A DNA stretch of 64,000 nt. Source: Helicobacter colisuis. Its GTDB lineage: Bacteria; Campylobacterota; Campylobacteria; Campylobacterales; Helicobacteraceae. This document shows, piece by piece, positions 1 through 8,861 of the stretch; within the stretch, counting starts at the first letter, position 1; the number at the start of each line of letters is the position of its first letter. The notes beneath the pieces were generated by a model. That model worked only from the letters and a program-made list of their open reading frames with translations, made no database searches and was not told the DNA's origin. The position numbers were made by a program, and so were the translations under genes. The stretch covers positions 124,001-188,000 of the forward strand of contig NZ_JAMOKX010000003.1 in assembly GCF_023646285.1 (NCBI RefSeq), read 5' to 3'.

Positions 1-1521
1 GGTATGAATCAACACACAAGAGGAACTTGGGTGAATGAGCAAAGCTATATGGTTCATATGTTGCTAGGAAAACAAGCTAAACCCGGAAGTGGTGCATTCT
101 CTCTCACAGGACAACCTAGTGCTTGTGGAACAGCAAGAGAGGTGGGGACATTCTCACATAGATTACCAGCAGATATGGTAGTAGGAAATAAAAAACACAG
201 AGAGATTACAGAGAAAATTTGGAAACTTCCAAGTGGAACTATCAATCCTCAAATTGGGGCGCATTTTATGCAAATTATGCGCAATTTAGAAGATGGTAAG
301 ATTAAATGGGCTTGGGTGCAAGTTAATAATCCTTGGCAAAATACTGCTAATGCAAATCATTGGATTAAAGCAGCTAGAGAAATGGATAATTTCATTGTGG
401 TTTCAGATGCTTATCCGGGAATTAGTGCAAAAGTAGCAGACTTAATTTTGCCAGTTGCAATGATTTATGAAAAATGGGGTGCGTATGGAAATGCTGAACG
501 CCGCACACAACATTGGAAACAACAAGTCTTGCCACAAGGAAATGCAATGAGCGATACTTGGCAGATGATGGAATTCTCAAAACGATTCACTCTAAAAGAA
601 GTATGGGGTGAAAAGAAAATCAATGATAAACTTACATTGCCAAATGTGCTAGAAGAAGCTAAAGCAATGGGATATAGTGAAGATACAACACTTTATGAAG
701 TGCTTTATGCTAACAAAGAAGCAAAAAGCTATAAAACCGATGATAAAATATTGGAAAATGAATTAAACTCTGAAGTATTTGGTGATAAAAGACAAGTAAT
801 TGGTAGTGATAGCAAAGTTTTTGAAGGTTATGGATTTTTTGTGCAAAAATATCTTTGGGAGGAATATCGTAAATTTGGTATCGGACATGGACATGATTTA
901 GCGGATTTTGATACTTATCATAGAGTTAGAGGTTTAAGATGGCCTGTAGTAGATGGTAAAGAAACACAATGGAGATTTAATAGCAAATATGACTATTATG
1001 CAAGAAAAGCAAATAATGGAGAGTTTGCTTTCTATGGAGCTTTTGCAAAAGAATTGCCAAGGGGAGATTTGAAATCACCCAAAACAAGTGAAAAATATTC
1101 ACTCAAAAACAAAGCAAAAATCTTTTTCCGCCCTTATATGGATCCACCAGAGATGCCAAATGCAGAATATCCATTTTGGCTAAGCACTGGTCGTGTGTTA
1201 GAACATTGGCATAGTGGAACAATGACGATGAGAGTGCCAGAACTTTATCGTGCAGTTCCAGAAGCATTGTGCTATATGAATCCAGAAGATGGAGAGAAAC
1301 TAGGTATTCAGCAAAATGATGCAGTTTGGGTTGAATCAAGACGAGGAAAAGTCAAGGCAAGAGTGGATATGAGAGGTAGAAATCGACCTCCAATAGGCTT
1401 AGTGTATGTGCCTTGGTTTGATGAAAAGGTGTATATTAATAAAGTTTGTCTTGATGCGACTTGCCCAATTTCTAAGCAAACTGATTTTAAAAAGTGTGCA
1501 GTGAAAATTTATAAGGCATAA
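1..1521 (+). CDS. napA: Periplasmic nitrate reductase catalytic subunit NapA (C-terminal part, 5' end outside window)
   Basis: The large Mo-bis-MGD subunit reduces nitrate to nitrite in the periplasm. About 506 codons are present. The frame is open from base 1 and the family is about 925 residues long, so the ATG at 4 is internal and the N-terminal [4Fe-4S] domain and Tat signal lie upstream. The visible part holds family segments such as [20 protein letters not shown] near the start and [16 protein letters not shown] (about nt 1162-1212) in the C-terminal dinucleotide-binding domain, and it ends in [18 protein letters not shown]. It is the first gene of napAGHBFLD; napG begins 5 bases after its stop. 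Identity is secure. Confidence 0.97.
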   Translation, partial: GMNQHTRGTWVNEQSYMVHMLLGKQAKPGSGAFSLTGQPSACGTAREVGTFSHRLPADMVVGNKKHREITEKIWKLPSGTINPQIGAHFMQIMRNLEDGKIKWAWVQVNNPWQNTANANHWIKAAREMDNFIVVSDAYPGISAKVADLILPVAMIYEKWGAYGNAERRTQHWKQQVLPQGNAMSDTWQMMEFSKRFTLKEVWGEKKINDKLTLPNVLEEAKAMGYSEDTTLYEVLYANKEAKSYKTDDKILENELNSEVFGDKRQVIGSDSKVFEGYGFFVQKYLWEEYRKFGIGHGHDLADFDTYHRVRGLRWPVVDGKETQWRFNSKYDYYARKANNGEFAFYGAFAKELPRGDLKSPKTSEKYSLKNKAKIFFRPYMDPPEMPNAEYPFWLSTGRVLEHWHSGTMTMRVPELYRAVPEALCYMNPEDGEKLGIQQNDAVWVESRRGKVKARVDMRGRNRPPIGLVYVPWFDEKVYINKVCLDATCPISKQTDFKKCAVKIYKA

Positions 1522-1526
1522 AATCT

Positions 1527-2306
1527 ATGGAGAACAAAAATCCAAGAAGAATTTTCTTTATTCAAGCAGCACAAGCAGTCGCAATGACAATGGTGGGTGG
1601 ATTAGTTTGGAGTGCTTTTTTAAAGGAAAGCAAAGCTAATCCTCTTATTTTACGACCACCGGGTGCTTTAGAAGAAAAAGAATTTTTAAAGCATTGTGTT
1701 AAATGTGGGCTTTGTGTTGAAGCTTGTCCTTTTGATACCCTAAAGCTTGCAAGCGCAGGAAGTGGGAAGCCCATTGGAACGCCTTATTTCATTCCACGAG
1801 AGATTCCTTGTGAGATGTGTCCTGATATTCCTTGTGTAGCTATTTGTCCTACAAAAGCCTTGGAGCCGAAGTTGGTGCAGAGTGATGGAATATGGGAGAT
1901 TAATAAAGCAAAAATGGGTGTGGCTATTGTGGATAAAGAGCATTGTGTGGCTTATTGGGGGATTCAATGTGATGCGTGTTACCGCGCTTGTCCTTTGATA
2001 GGCGAGGCGATTAAATTAGAGCTAAAACGAAATGAGCGAACTGGAAAGCATTCTTACTTGCTGCCTGTTGTTGAAAGTGAGGTTTGCACTGGTTGTGGTA
2101 AATGTGAAAAAGCCTGTGTAACACAAGATGCAGCCATTATTGTAATGCCTAGGGAAATTGCTTTGGGAGCAGTAGGCACAAATTACATTAAAGGCTGGGA
2201 AAGGCAAGATGAAAAGAGATTGGAAAATGCGACATTGCACCATTTAAAAAAAGATAAAGAGAATTTGCAAGAAGTGCAAGATTACCTTAATAGTGGGGAG
2301 CTATGA
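1527..2306 (+). CDS. napG: Ferredoxin-type protein NapG of the nitrate reductase quinol oxidase module
   Basis: 259 residues. NapG is a periplasmic iron-sulfur protein that works with membrane NapH to pass quinol electrons to NapB/NapA. A Tat-like N-terminus (NPRRIFFIQ, residues 5-13) precedes a hydrophobic stretch. Sixteen cysteines form four [4Fe-4S] groups: C57/60/63/67, C95/98/103/107, C140/148/151/155 and C187/190/193/197. It is tightly placed after napA and overlaps napH by 4 bases (ATGA). In napC-less epsilonproteobacterial operons NapGH is thought to be the main quinol route; that role is family knowledge, not shown here. Confidence 0.95.
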   Translation: MENKNPRRIFFIQAAQAVAMTMVGGLVWSAFLKESKANPLILRPPGALEEKEFLKHCVKCGLCVEACPFDTLKLASAGSGKPIGTPYFIPREIPCEMCPDIPCVAICPTKALEPKLVQSDGIWEINKAKMGVAIVDKEHCVAYWGIQCDACYRACPLIGEAIKLELKRNERTGKHSYLLPVVESEVCTGCGKCEKACVTQDAAIIVMPREIALGAVGTNYIKGWERQDEKRLENATLHHLKKDKENLQEVQDYLNSGEL

Positions 2307-3109
2307 TGAAAAAGTATCGTTTTTTGGTCTTAAGACGCATTGCTCAAATTGGCTTATTGTGTTTATATGTTTTGGGTAATTATGCAGGGATTAAGATTTT
2401 GCAGGGCAATCTTAGTGGCTCTTTGCTTTTTGAGATGATTCCATTGAGTGATCCTTTTGCTATTTTGCAACTTTTATTTAGTGGAGCGATAGTTGGAATC
2501 AATGCTTTAGTGGGTGGATTAATTATTCTTGTCTTTTATGGTTTGATTGTTGGGAGAGCTTTTTGTTCTTATATTTGCCCTATGAATCTAGTTACGGATT
2601 TGGCAAATTATTTGCGCAGAGTTTTAAATATCAGCTATGCACCGCTTTATTTAAGCAGAAGAATACGCTATGTTGTTTTGTTTTTGACTTTGATTCTCTC
2701 AAGCTTATTTGGAATGGCAGCTTTTGAAGCTATTAGTCCTATTGGAATGATTCATCGTGGAATTGTTTTTGGTATGGGCTTTGGAGCTTTTGCAGTGCTT
2801 TTAGTGTTTTTGTTGGATTTATTTGTTGTATCTCATGGATTTTGTGGTCATTTGTGTCCGCTTGGAGCTTTTTACTCGCTAGTAAGTAAATTTGCTTTTT
2901 TGAAGGTGAAATATGATTTGGATTCTTGCACACATTGTATGGAATGCAAAAAGATTTGTCCAGAAAAGCAAGTGCTTGGATTGATTGGAAAAGAGAGTGG
3001 AAAGGTTATAGGTGGAGAATGCACTCGATGTGGAAGGTGTATTGAAGTTTGTGGGGATAATGCCCTTAGATTTAATCTTTTAGATTTTGCAAAAAAGGAA
3101 ATAAGATGA
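2303..3109 (+). CDS. napH: Membrane ferredoxin-type quinol dehydrogenase component NapH
   Basis: 268 residues. NapH is an inner-membrane protein thought to oxidise menaquinol and pass electrons to NapG. About four membrane segments are visible in residues 8-190. Two CxxxCP motifs follow membrane segments (C88-C92 and C181-C185), and two C-terminal [4Fe-4S] sets are at C209/212/215/219 and C240/243/246/250. The start is the first of two adjacent ATGs, overlapping the napG stop, and the 3' end overlaps napB by 4 bases, so translation is probably coupled. No NapC-type tetrahaem gene lies between napA and the end of the operon. Confidence 0.95.
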   Translation: MMKKYRFLVLRRIAQIGLLCLYVLGNYAGIKILQGNLSGSLLFEMIPLSDPFAILQLLFSGAIVGINALVGGLIILVFYGLIVGRAFCSYICPMNLVTDLANYLRRVLNISYAPLYLSRRIRYVVLFLTLILSSLFGMAAFEAISPIGMIHRGIVFGMGFGAFAVLLVFLLDLFVVSHGFCGHLCPLGAFYSLVSKFAFLKVKYDLDSCTHCMECKKICPEKQVLGLIGKESGKVIGGECTRCGRCIEVCGDNALRFNLLDFAKKEIR

Positions 3110-3630
3110 ATTTTAAAACAATAATGATTGTGGGAGTAAGCGCACTCTCCTTAGCTTTTATTGGTTGCAAAAGTATGCAGGGTTATTCTGCTGAAGAAAT
3201 AGGTTTGAGAAAAACGACACTTTTTAATGAGGAAGCACAAATTCAAGCTTATGATTATGAAGGTAAGGTAGCAGGTGAATCAGAACTAATTGAGCGTGCT
3301 TTTGAAAATGCCCCTCCTATGATTTCACACAATCTTGATGGAATGTTGCCTATTACAAAAGACAATAATTCTTGCACGGGTTGCCATTTGCCCGAGATTG
3401 CAGAAGCAGTAGGAGCAACAGCTATGCCTAAATCTCATTTCTATGATTTAAGAAATAATAAAGACTTGCATGGGGAAATGGATGAGAATCGCTTTAATTG
3501 TGTGATTTGCCACACAACACAAGTAAATGCAGCACCTTTAGTTGAAAATAACTTTAAGGCTGATTTTCGTCAAGAAAATAGTAATACAAAATCTAATTTG
3601 CTTGATGTTTTAAATGAAGGTGTGAAGTGA
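3106..3630 (+). CDS. napB: Dihaem cytochrome c subunit NapB, with a possible lipoprotein signal
   Basis: 174 residues. NapB is the electron-transfer subunit that feeds NapA. Two haem c sites are visible, C90-TGCH-94 and C132-VICH-136, with H75 (PPMISHNL) and H111 (PKSHF) as likely distal axial ligands. The leader (about residues 1-20) ends LSLAFIG followed by C21, which resembles a lipobox. If cleaved there, NapB would be a membrane-anchored lipoprotein rather than the soluble periplasmic form usual in the family. The F at -3 is a weak match, so ordinary cleavage remains possible. It overlaps napH and napF. Confidence 0.95.
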   Translation: MNFKTIMIVGVSALSLAFIGCKSMQGYSAEEIGLRKTTLFNEEAQIQAYDYEGKVAGESELIERAFENAPPMISHNLDGMLPITKDNNSCTGCHLPEIAEAVGATAMPKSHFYDLRNNKDLHGEMDENRFNCVICHTTQVNAAPLVENNFKADFRQENSNTKSNLLDVLNEGVK

Positions 3631-4145
3631 GAGAAAATCGTAGAGATTTTTTTAGCTTTTTATTAAAAGGTGGGAAGAAAAAGGAAAGTGATTTTTGGCT
3701 TCCACTCCCCCCTTATAATCAAGATAAATCTCTTTTTGAGAAAATGTGCAAAGATTGTAAAAAGCCTTGTGTAGAAGCGTGTGAAACAATTTGTCAAAAA
3801 GGGATTATAAAGGTGTGTGATGAAATTCCTTATGTGGATTTTAGCTTGGAGGGGTGCAAGCTTTGTGGTGAGTGCGCAAAGGCTTGTCCTAATGAAGTTT
3901 TAAAAGAAGAGAGTGAGAGTCATTGGAATTTTGAAGTATGTATTGATGAACTTCAATGTTTAGGTTATCATAAAACGATGTGTTATACTTGCAAAGAAGT
4001 TTGTCAAAGTGTGCTTGGGAGCCAAAAAGCCATTGATTTTATAGGAATGTTTTATCCTGTAATTAATAAAAATTGCATTGGTTGTGGGTTTTGTCTTGGT
4101 GTATGTCCAACTAAAGCTATTACTCTAAAGGAAAGAAAATGCTAA
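3627..4145 (+). CDS. napF: Ferredoxin-type maturation protein NapF
   Basis: 172 residues, GTG start inside the napB stop (GTGA). NapF is a cytoplasmic iron-sulfur protein thought to act on NapA before export. It has an N-terminal RRDFFSFLL segment (residues 5-13) and four cysteine groups: C41/44/48/52, C77/80/83/87, C105/C111/C119/C122 (irregular, continuing to C126) and C150/153/156/160. The last two bases of its stop lie beyond the napL start at 4139, a 7-base overlap. Gene order napB-napF-napL-napD is that of Campylobacter-type nap operons. Confidence 0.9.
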   Translation: MRENRRDFFSFLLKGGKKKESDFWLPLPPYNQDKSLFEKMCKDCKKPCVEACETICQKGIIKVCDEIPYVDFSLEGCKLCGECAKACPNEVLKEESESHWNFEVCIDELQCLGYHKTMCYTCKEVCQSVLGSQKAIDFIGMFYPVINKNCIGCGFCLGVCPTKAITLKERKC

Positions 4146-5092
4146 AAATAATTTTTTTATTCTTGTGGTTTTTGGGGAGTGCTTTTGCGGTAAATCCCTT
4201 TTATCAATTAAGTTTAAAAAACAATATTATTGATATGAATTATATAGATAATAGACTTTTTGTGGCAACAGATTTTGGTGAAGTGGTGGAGATTAACTTT
4301 GATTCTAAGTTCCAAAATATTTCCCAAAAAACTCTTATAGAGCTACCCCATATTAGTAATTTTTTTGGCGATTCTTATCCACCTAAGGTGTTTTCTGTGG
4401 ATTTTTTTGATCAGCGATTCTTGATTGATAGCGAGGGGAGTGATGGAAAAAAGAATCTTTTTATTTTTGAAGAAAAACTGGAAAAACTACCTTTAGTCTT
4501 AAATGTCAAAAAAGCAGCTTTTGTAGATAAAGATAGGATTTTTTTAGGATTAATGAGTAATGAGATTGTATTGTATGACTTAAAAGATAAAAAAGTGATT
4601 TATCAAAAACAGCTTTCAGAAGCGACTTTTTCGGATTTTATTTTAAGTAAAGACAGGACAAAGTTTCTTGTTTCTTGTGAATCTGGAATCTTGTATTATG
4701 GGGAAGTTTTAAGCGGAGAAGTTTTGGAAGAATTAAGCGGAATAAATAAAGATAATGTTTATGAAGCCAAGATGGCTTCTACTTCAAATGGACTAGTTGT
4801 GATTACAGCAGGACAAGACAGAAAAGCAGGGGTGTATTTAAAGAATTCGCAAAGCTATGCTAAGGAAGCGGAGTTTTTGGTGTATAGTGTAGGGCTAAGT
4901 GCGAGTGGAGAGTTTGGGGCTTATATGAAAAATGAGATGAGCGATATTGTTGTTTTTAAGATTTCAAGCAAAGAAGAGGTCGCTATTTTGCAGGGGCATA
5001 ATAGCTTATTAAATAGTATTATTTTTGTGGATGACAAAAGAATTATAAGTGCTGAAGATGAAAAGAATATTTTGTTTTGGAAATTGCCTTAA
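4139..5092 (+). CDS. napL: NapL, periplasmic WD40-like protein of the nap operon
   Basis: 317 residues. It has a signal peptide (residues 1-17, ending SAFA). The rest has no cofactor motif but shows repeating beta-propeller-like units, for example LAILQGHNSLLN-like text near the C-terminus, ending in NILFWKLP. NapL proteins are specific to epsilonproteobacterial nap operons and are reported to support NapA activity without being absolutely required. Placement between napF and napD is diagnostic. The detailed role is unknown. Confidence 0.85.
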   Translation: MLKIIFLFLWFLGSAFAVNPFYQLSLKNNIIDMNYIDNRLFVATDFGEVVEINFDSKFQNISQKTLIELPHISNFFGDSYPPKVFSVDFFDQRFLIDSEGSDGKKNLFIFEEKLEKLPLVLNVKKAAFVDKDRIFLGLMSNEIVLYDLKDKKVIYQKQLSEATFSDFILSKDRTKFLVSCESGILYYGEVLSGEVLEELSGINKDNVYEAKMASTSNGLVVITAGQDRKAGVYLKNSQSYAKEAEFLVYSVGLSASGEFGAYMKNEMSDIVVFKISSKEEVAILQGHNSLLNSIIFVDDKRIISAEDEKNILFWKLP

Positions 5093-5101
5093 AGGAAAAG
5101 T

Positions 5102-5500
5102 ATGCAAAATGAGAAAATAGAAGATTTTAATGTTTCAAGTTTGGTGGTGATGTGTAAGGGGGGAGATATTCAAAGGCTTTGGGGGGAGATTGAAGAGATT
5201 CCACAGACACAATGTCATTACAAAGATGAGAGTGGTAAGATTGTCGTTACTATTGAATCAAGTAGTGTTGATGAAGAAATACGAACATTAAAAAAGATTG
5301 AAGGCTTAAAAGGTGTAATATCTACACAAATGATTTATGCTTATCATAATTTTGAATTAGAAGTTTTGCAAGAGAATATTCAAAGGCAAGAAGTGGTGCC
5401 TGAAATCCTTAAAAATGATAAGCTAAAAGCTGAAGAAATAGGATATAGCGGGGATGTTCAAGATAAGATTGATAGCATTTTAAATCCAAAAAATAAATAA
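5102..5500 (+). CDS. napD: NapA signal-peptide-binding chaperone NapD
   Basis: 132 residues. NapD proteins bind the Tat signal of NapA and hold it until cofactor loading is finished. The N-terminal 80 residues match the small ferredoxin-like fold (FNVSSLVVMCKGGDIQ followed by LKGVISTQMIYAYHNFE). The protein is longer than the roughly 87-residue enterobacterial form because of a charged C-terminal tail. It starts 9 bases after napL with AAGG upstream, and is the last gene of the operon; a hairpin follows at once. Confidence 0.85.
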   Translation: MQNEKIEDFNVSSLVVMCKGGDIQRLWGEIEEIPQTQCHYKDESGKIVVTIESSSVDEEIRTLKKIEGLKGVISTQMIYAYHNFELEVLQENIQRQEVVPEILKNDKLKAEEIGYSGDVQDKIDSILNPKNK

Positions 5501-5519
5501 GATTGCACTATTTGCAGTC
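5501..5519 (+). terminator. Hairpin directly after napD
   Basis: GATTGCA-CTATT-TGCAGTC forms a 7-bp stem (one G-T pair) with a 5-base loop, beginning at the base after the napD stop. The downstream TTAAATT is only moderately T-rich. It is a plausible end for nap transcripts before the nuo promoter. Confidence 0.45.
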
Positions 5520-5560
5520 TTAAATTATCTGTATTCTAAAATAATCAAAGCTAATTTTTT

Positions 5561-5585
5561 GTGTTTTTGTTTTCTGTGTTTTTGT
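5561..5585 (+). repeat. Two direct copies of GTGTTTTTGT, 15 bases apart, upstream of nuo
   Basis: Identical 10-mers lie at 5561-5570 and 5576-5585. They are about 95-120 bases upstream of the proposed nuo -10 box. They could be a regulator site, or simple T-rich sequence. Confidence 0.4.
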
Positions 5586-5673
5586 GGAGATTGAGAAAAA
5601 ATAGAATATTGGCAAAACTTTAGTGTTTAAAAAAGTTAAACAGATAGATTCTTGTTCTTATTTTTAAGAAAAG

Positions 5674-5684
5674 TTTGATAATAT
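5674..5684 (+). promoter_or_regulatory. Probable promoter of the nuo operon
   Basis: TTTGATAATAT is an extended -10 of the Helicobacter/Campylobacter housekeeping type (TTTGnTAnnAT), lying 29 bases before the nuoA ATG. There is no clear -35 box, as is usual in this group. AGAAGGA serves as the ribosome site of nuoA. Confidence 0.5.
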
Positions 5685-5712
5685 AAAAGGATATTTTTTA
5701 GAAGGAATGTAA

Positions 5713-6102
5713 ATGTTTCATTTGGATGTAGCGCACCCATATTTTGGTGTTTTTGTAATTTTTATTTTTACTTTTGCTCTTTTTTTGACTATGACATTTC
5801 TTTCTCGTTTTATAGGAAGAAAAATGGCAAGCAAAAATACACAAAAACTGAAATTAGCCCCTTATGAATGTGGATTGGCTCCTACTAAGCAGCCTAACCG
5901 AATCTCATCGCAATTTTATTTAATGGCGTTATTGTTTATTTTGTTTGATATTGAGATTATTTTTATGTTTCCTTGGGCAGTAGATTTTAAAATTTTGGGT
6001 ATTTTTGGTTTTGTTGAGATGATTTTGTTTCTTTTGTTATTAGTTGTAGGATTTGTTTATGCATGGAGAAAAGGAGCATTGCAATGGCAGAGCATGAAGT
6101 AG
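5713..6102 (+). CDS. nuoA: NADH-quinone oxidoreductase-type complex I subunit A
   Basis: 129 residues, a membrane subunit of the proton-pumping complex I at the junction with the peripheral arm. Three hydrophobic segments are visible (about residues 9-30, 66-85 and 93-115), with the conserved loop [11 protein letters not shown] (residues 46-56) containing the family Cys. It is the first gene of a 14-gene operon running to 19469. It overlaps nuoB by 19 bases. Confidence 0.95.
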   Translation: MFHLDVAHPYFGVFVIFIFTFALFLTMTFLSRFIGRKMASKNTQKLKLAPYECGLAPTKQPNRISSQFYLMALLFILFDIEIIFMFPWAVDFKILGIFGFVEMILFLLLLVVGFVYAWRKGALQWQSMK

Positions 6103-6593
6103 ATTATTTAAGACATAAGGGGCTTCCTATTGCGCTAAGCAGTGTGGATAAGTTAGTTAATTGGGGTAGAAGTAATTCGTTGTGGGCTATGACTTATGGG
6201 CTTGCGTGTTGTGCTATTGAGATGATGGCAACGGGGGCTAGTCGGTATGATTTTGATAGATTTGGGACGATTTTTAGAGCTTCTCCAAGACAAAGCGATG
6301 TGATGATTATTGCAGGAACGGTCACCAAAAAACACGCACAATTTGTAAGGCGACTTTATGATCAAATGCCTGAACCTAAGTGGGTAATTTCTATGGGAAG
6401 TTGCGCTAATACGGGTGGAATGTTTAACACTTATGCCACTGTGCAAGGGGTAGATAGAATCATTCCTGTGGATATTTATTTGCCTGGTTGCTCACCGCGA
6501 CCTGAAACACTGCAATATGCCCTTATGGTATTGCAACAAAAAATCCGCAAACAAAAAGCCAATCATAAAAAAATGCCAAAGCGGCTAATTTAG
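6084..6593 (+). CDS. nuoB: Complex I subunit B (carries cluster N2)
   Basis: 169 residues. It holds the terminal [4Fe-4S] cluster N2 that reduces quinone; the ligands visible are C42, C43 (ACCAIEMM), C107 (GSCANTGG) and C136 (LPGCSPRPE). An in-frame ATG exists at 6063, but 6084 is preferred because AAGGAG (6071-6076) sits 7 bases before it and the protein then begins MAEHEVDYL. Overlap with nuoA suggests translational coupling. Confidence 0.95.
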   Translation: MAEHEVDYLRHKGLPIALSSVDKLVNWGRSNSLWAMTYGLACCAIEMMATGASRYDFDRFGTIFRASPRQSDVMIIAGTVTKKHAQFVRRLYDQMPEPKWVISMGSCANTGGMFNTYATVQGVDRIIPVDIYLPGCSPRPETLQYALMVLQQKIRKQKANHKKMPKRLI

Positions 6594-6602
6594 GGAATTA
6601 AA

Positions 6603-7403
6603 ATGAGAGAATATAAGCCAAAAACTAATGCGCAAAAACAGGTTTATTACAAAGATCGTTTTTATATTTCACCGCAGATTCCTAAAGAAAATATCACTGA
6701 TGAATCGGTGCTAAAAGAGCTAAAAGCTCTGGAGGAAGTTTGCAGGGTTGCTGAAGCTTATGTAATGCGTGGAACTCCAATTATTTGGGTGGAAGCGGAG
6801 ATGATTTATGAATGTTTGGAAAAATTAAAAGCTTTGGGTTATGAAGTTTTAAGTGAAATGAGTGCTATGGATTATTTGGAGCAAAAGGGAGGATTTGAGA
6901 TTTTTTATCAATTGCTTAATATAAGAGAAAAGAGGCGATTGCGCGTGAAAATATTCTTAAAAAAAGGCGAAAAAATCCAATCTGTTAGTGGGCTTTTTAA
7001 AAGTGCTAATTGGAGCGAGAGAGAAATGTATGATATGTTTGGAATCTTACCCCAAAATCATCCTTATCCAAAACGAATTTTAATGCCAGATGATTGGGTG
7101 GGTCATCCGCTTTTAAAAAGTTATCCTTTACAAGGTGATGAAAACGCCCAATGGTATGAAGTGGATACGATTTTTGGTGAAGAATATCGTGAGGTTATTG
7201 GCAGGGAACAAAGAGATTCAGCTAGAATTGATCGCTACGATACGACAAGATTCTCACGACTTGGTTATGAAGTTGGCTATGGGGAAGAGATTGATAGAAA
7301 TAAAGAGAGAGAAAAGCCTATTTGCTACCAAGAAGAAGATGGAGTGCTTTTTGTATCCAAACTCGATCCTAAAAATTCCAAACAATTAGAAAAAAGGAAA
7401 TAA
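6603..7403 (+). CDS. nuoC: Complex I subunit C (30 kDa family)
   Basis: 266 residues. NuoC is a peripheral-arm structural subunit next to NuoD. The 30 kDa-family core is seen in [10 protein letters not shown], the segment [17 protein letters not shown] (about residues 133-149) and [13 protein letters not shown]. It is a separate gene rather than a NuoCD fusion as in E. coli. The start at 6603 is the only ATG that retains the charged N-terminus, 9 bases after the nuoB stop. Confidence 0.95.
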   Translation: MREYKPKTNAQKQVYYKDRFYISPQIPKENITDESVLKELKALEEVCRVAEAYVMRGTPIIWVEAEMIYECLEKLKALGYEVLSEMSAMDYLEQKGGFEIFYQLLNIREKRRLRVKIFLKKGEKIQSVSGLFKSANWSEREMYDMFGILPQNHPYPKRILMPDDWVGHPLLKSYPLQGDENAQWYEVDTIFGEEYREVIGREQRDSARIDRYDTTRFSRLGYEVGYGEEIDRNKEREKPICYQEEDGVLFVSKLDPKNSKQLEKRK

Positions 7404-7404
7404 A

Positions 7405-8634
7405 ATGCAACAACCAAATAAGCTAATGCCTTTTTATGAAAATGTTGCTTTTGATAGAATTAGCGATAATGCGATGGTGTTAAATTTTGGTCCTCAGCAT
7501 CCAAGTTCGCACGGACAATTGCGGTTAATTTTGGAATTAGAGGGTGAGAAAGTTATTAAAGCAACTCCAGAAGTTGGTTATTTACATCGCGGAATGGAAA
7601 AAATGGCAGAAAATATGATTTATAATGAATTTTTGCCAACAACAGATAGAATGGATTATATTGCTGCAAGTTCAAATAATTATGCTTTTGCTTTGAGTGT
7701 TGAGAAGTTACTTGGAGTAAGTGTTCCTCGCAGGGCGCAAGTGATTAGAACAATGCTTTTGGAGCTTAATCGAATCATTTCTCATTTATTCTGGCTTGCC
7801 ACGCACGCCCTTGATGTTGGAGCGATGAGTATTTTTCTTTATTGTTTTAGAGAGAGAGAATTTGGAATTGACTTGATTGAGGATTATTGTGGGGCTAGAT
7901 TGACACATTCAAGTATTAGAATTGGGGGGGTTCCATTAGATTTGCCGCTAGATTGGTGTGATAAGCTTAAGGTATATTTGGATTCTTTGCCAAAACAAAT
8001 TGCTTTGTATGAGGGGATTTTGAGTGAGAATCGTATTTGGAGGATGCGTTTAGAAAATGTGGGCGTTGTTAGTCCTGAAATGGCAAAGAGTTGGGGTCTT
8101 AGTGGAGTTATGCTGCGTGGTAGTGGAATAGAGTGGGATATACGAAAAGAAGAACCCTATGAGCTTTATAATGAATTGGAATTTGATATTCCAGTGAGTT
8201 ATAGTAATGATAGCTATGGGCGTTATTTGCTTTATATGGAAGAAATGAGACAAAGCATTAGAATCTTGTATCAGTTGATTGAAAAATATAAAGAGACAGA
8301 TTCTTTATTAATGTGTGAAGATGCGCGTTATTTTTCTGCACCAAAAGAGCAAATTATGACACAAAACTATTCATTAATGCAACATTTTGTTTTGGTAACA
8401 CAAGGTATGCGTCCCCCTGTTGGTGAAGTATATGTGCCAACAGAATCGCCTAAAGGAGAGCTTGGATTTTTTATTAGATCTGAGGGAGAACCTTATCCTT
8501 ATAGGGTAAAAATGCGAACTCCTAGCTTTTTTCATACTGGAGTTTTACAGGATTTATTGCCTGGACATTATTTGGCAGATGTGGTAACAATTATTGGTAA
8601 TACAAATATTGTTTTTGGAGAGATTGACCGATGA
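7405..8634 (+). CDS. nuoD: Complex I subunit D (49 kDa family)
   Basis: 409 residues. NuoD lines the quinone-binding cavity with NuoB. Family segments include [15 protein letters not shown] (quinone-site His), [11 protein letters not shown], and the C-terminus [20 protein letters not shown], a typical complex I ending. It begins 1 base after nuoC with AAAAGGAAA upstream and overlaps the next gene by 4 bases (ATGA). Confidence 0.96.
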   Translation: MQQPNKLMPFYENVAFDRISDNAMVLNFGPQHPSSHGQLRLILELEGEKVIKATPEVGYLHRGMEKMAENMIYNEFLPTTDRMDYIAASSNNYAFALSVEKLLGVSVPRRAQVIRTMLLELNRIISHLFWLATHALDVGAMSIFLYCFREREFGIDLIEDYCGARLTHSSIRIGGVPLDLPLDWCDKLKVYLDSLPKQIALYEGILSENRIWRMRLENVGVVSPEMAKSWGLSGVMLRGSGIEWDIRKEEPYELYNELEFDIPVSYSNDSYGRYLLYMEEMRQSIRILYQLIEKYKETDSLLMCEDARYFSAPKEQIMTQNYSLMQHFVLVTQGMRPPVGEVYVPTESPKGELGFFIRSEGEPYPYRVKMRTPSFFHTGVLQDLLPGHYLADVVTIIGNTNIVFGEIDR

Positions 8635-8861
8635 AGCGTTTTGATTTAAGGCATTTAAAGAATGATTTTGGGGGGCGTTTGGAAGAGATCTTGAAAACAC
8701 AGCTAGAAATGGGGGAAGTAGGGATTTTTTTGTTTGAAGTCTTGGAATTTGAAAATGTGCAAAAAAGTGCGGATATTGTAGCAAAAAGTGGAAATGAATT
8801 GTTAAATTCCTTGCGTTTTAATGAAGTGGATTGGACAATTGTAGTAAAGAGGGTTTGTTAA
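8631..8861 (+). CDS. Small complex I accessory subunit of the HP1264 type, in the nuoE position
   Basis: 76 residues, in the place of nuoE. It has none of the [2Fe-2S] cysteines of a true NuoE; its only Cys is the last residue. It matches in size and position the H. pylori HP1264 / C. jejuni Cj1575 proteins, which with the next gene replace the NADH-binding module. The start overlaps the nuoD stop and the stop overlaps the next ATG (TAATG). The function is unknown; it probably helps dock an alternative electron donor such as reduced flavodoxin, as reported for C. jejuni. Confidence 0.85.
   Translation: MKRFDLRHLKNDFGGRLEEILKTQLEMGEVGIFLFEVLEFENVQKSADIVAKSGNELLNSLRFNEVDWTIVVKRVC

Noticed and set aside
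6063-6083. Upstream ATG for nuoB
   Set aside because: The AAGGAG that would serve the later ATG lies inside this extension, and the extra seven residues are not family-like.
7135-7389. 84-residue open frame inside nuoC
   Set aside because: It lies wholly in another frame of a well-matched gene and has no family features or ribosome site.
8831-8860. TTG start for the NuoF-position protein
   Set aside because: The ATG at 8861 has its own AGAGGG and the TAATG coupling common in this operon.
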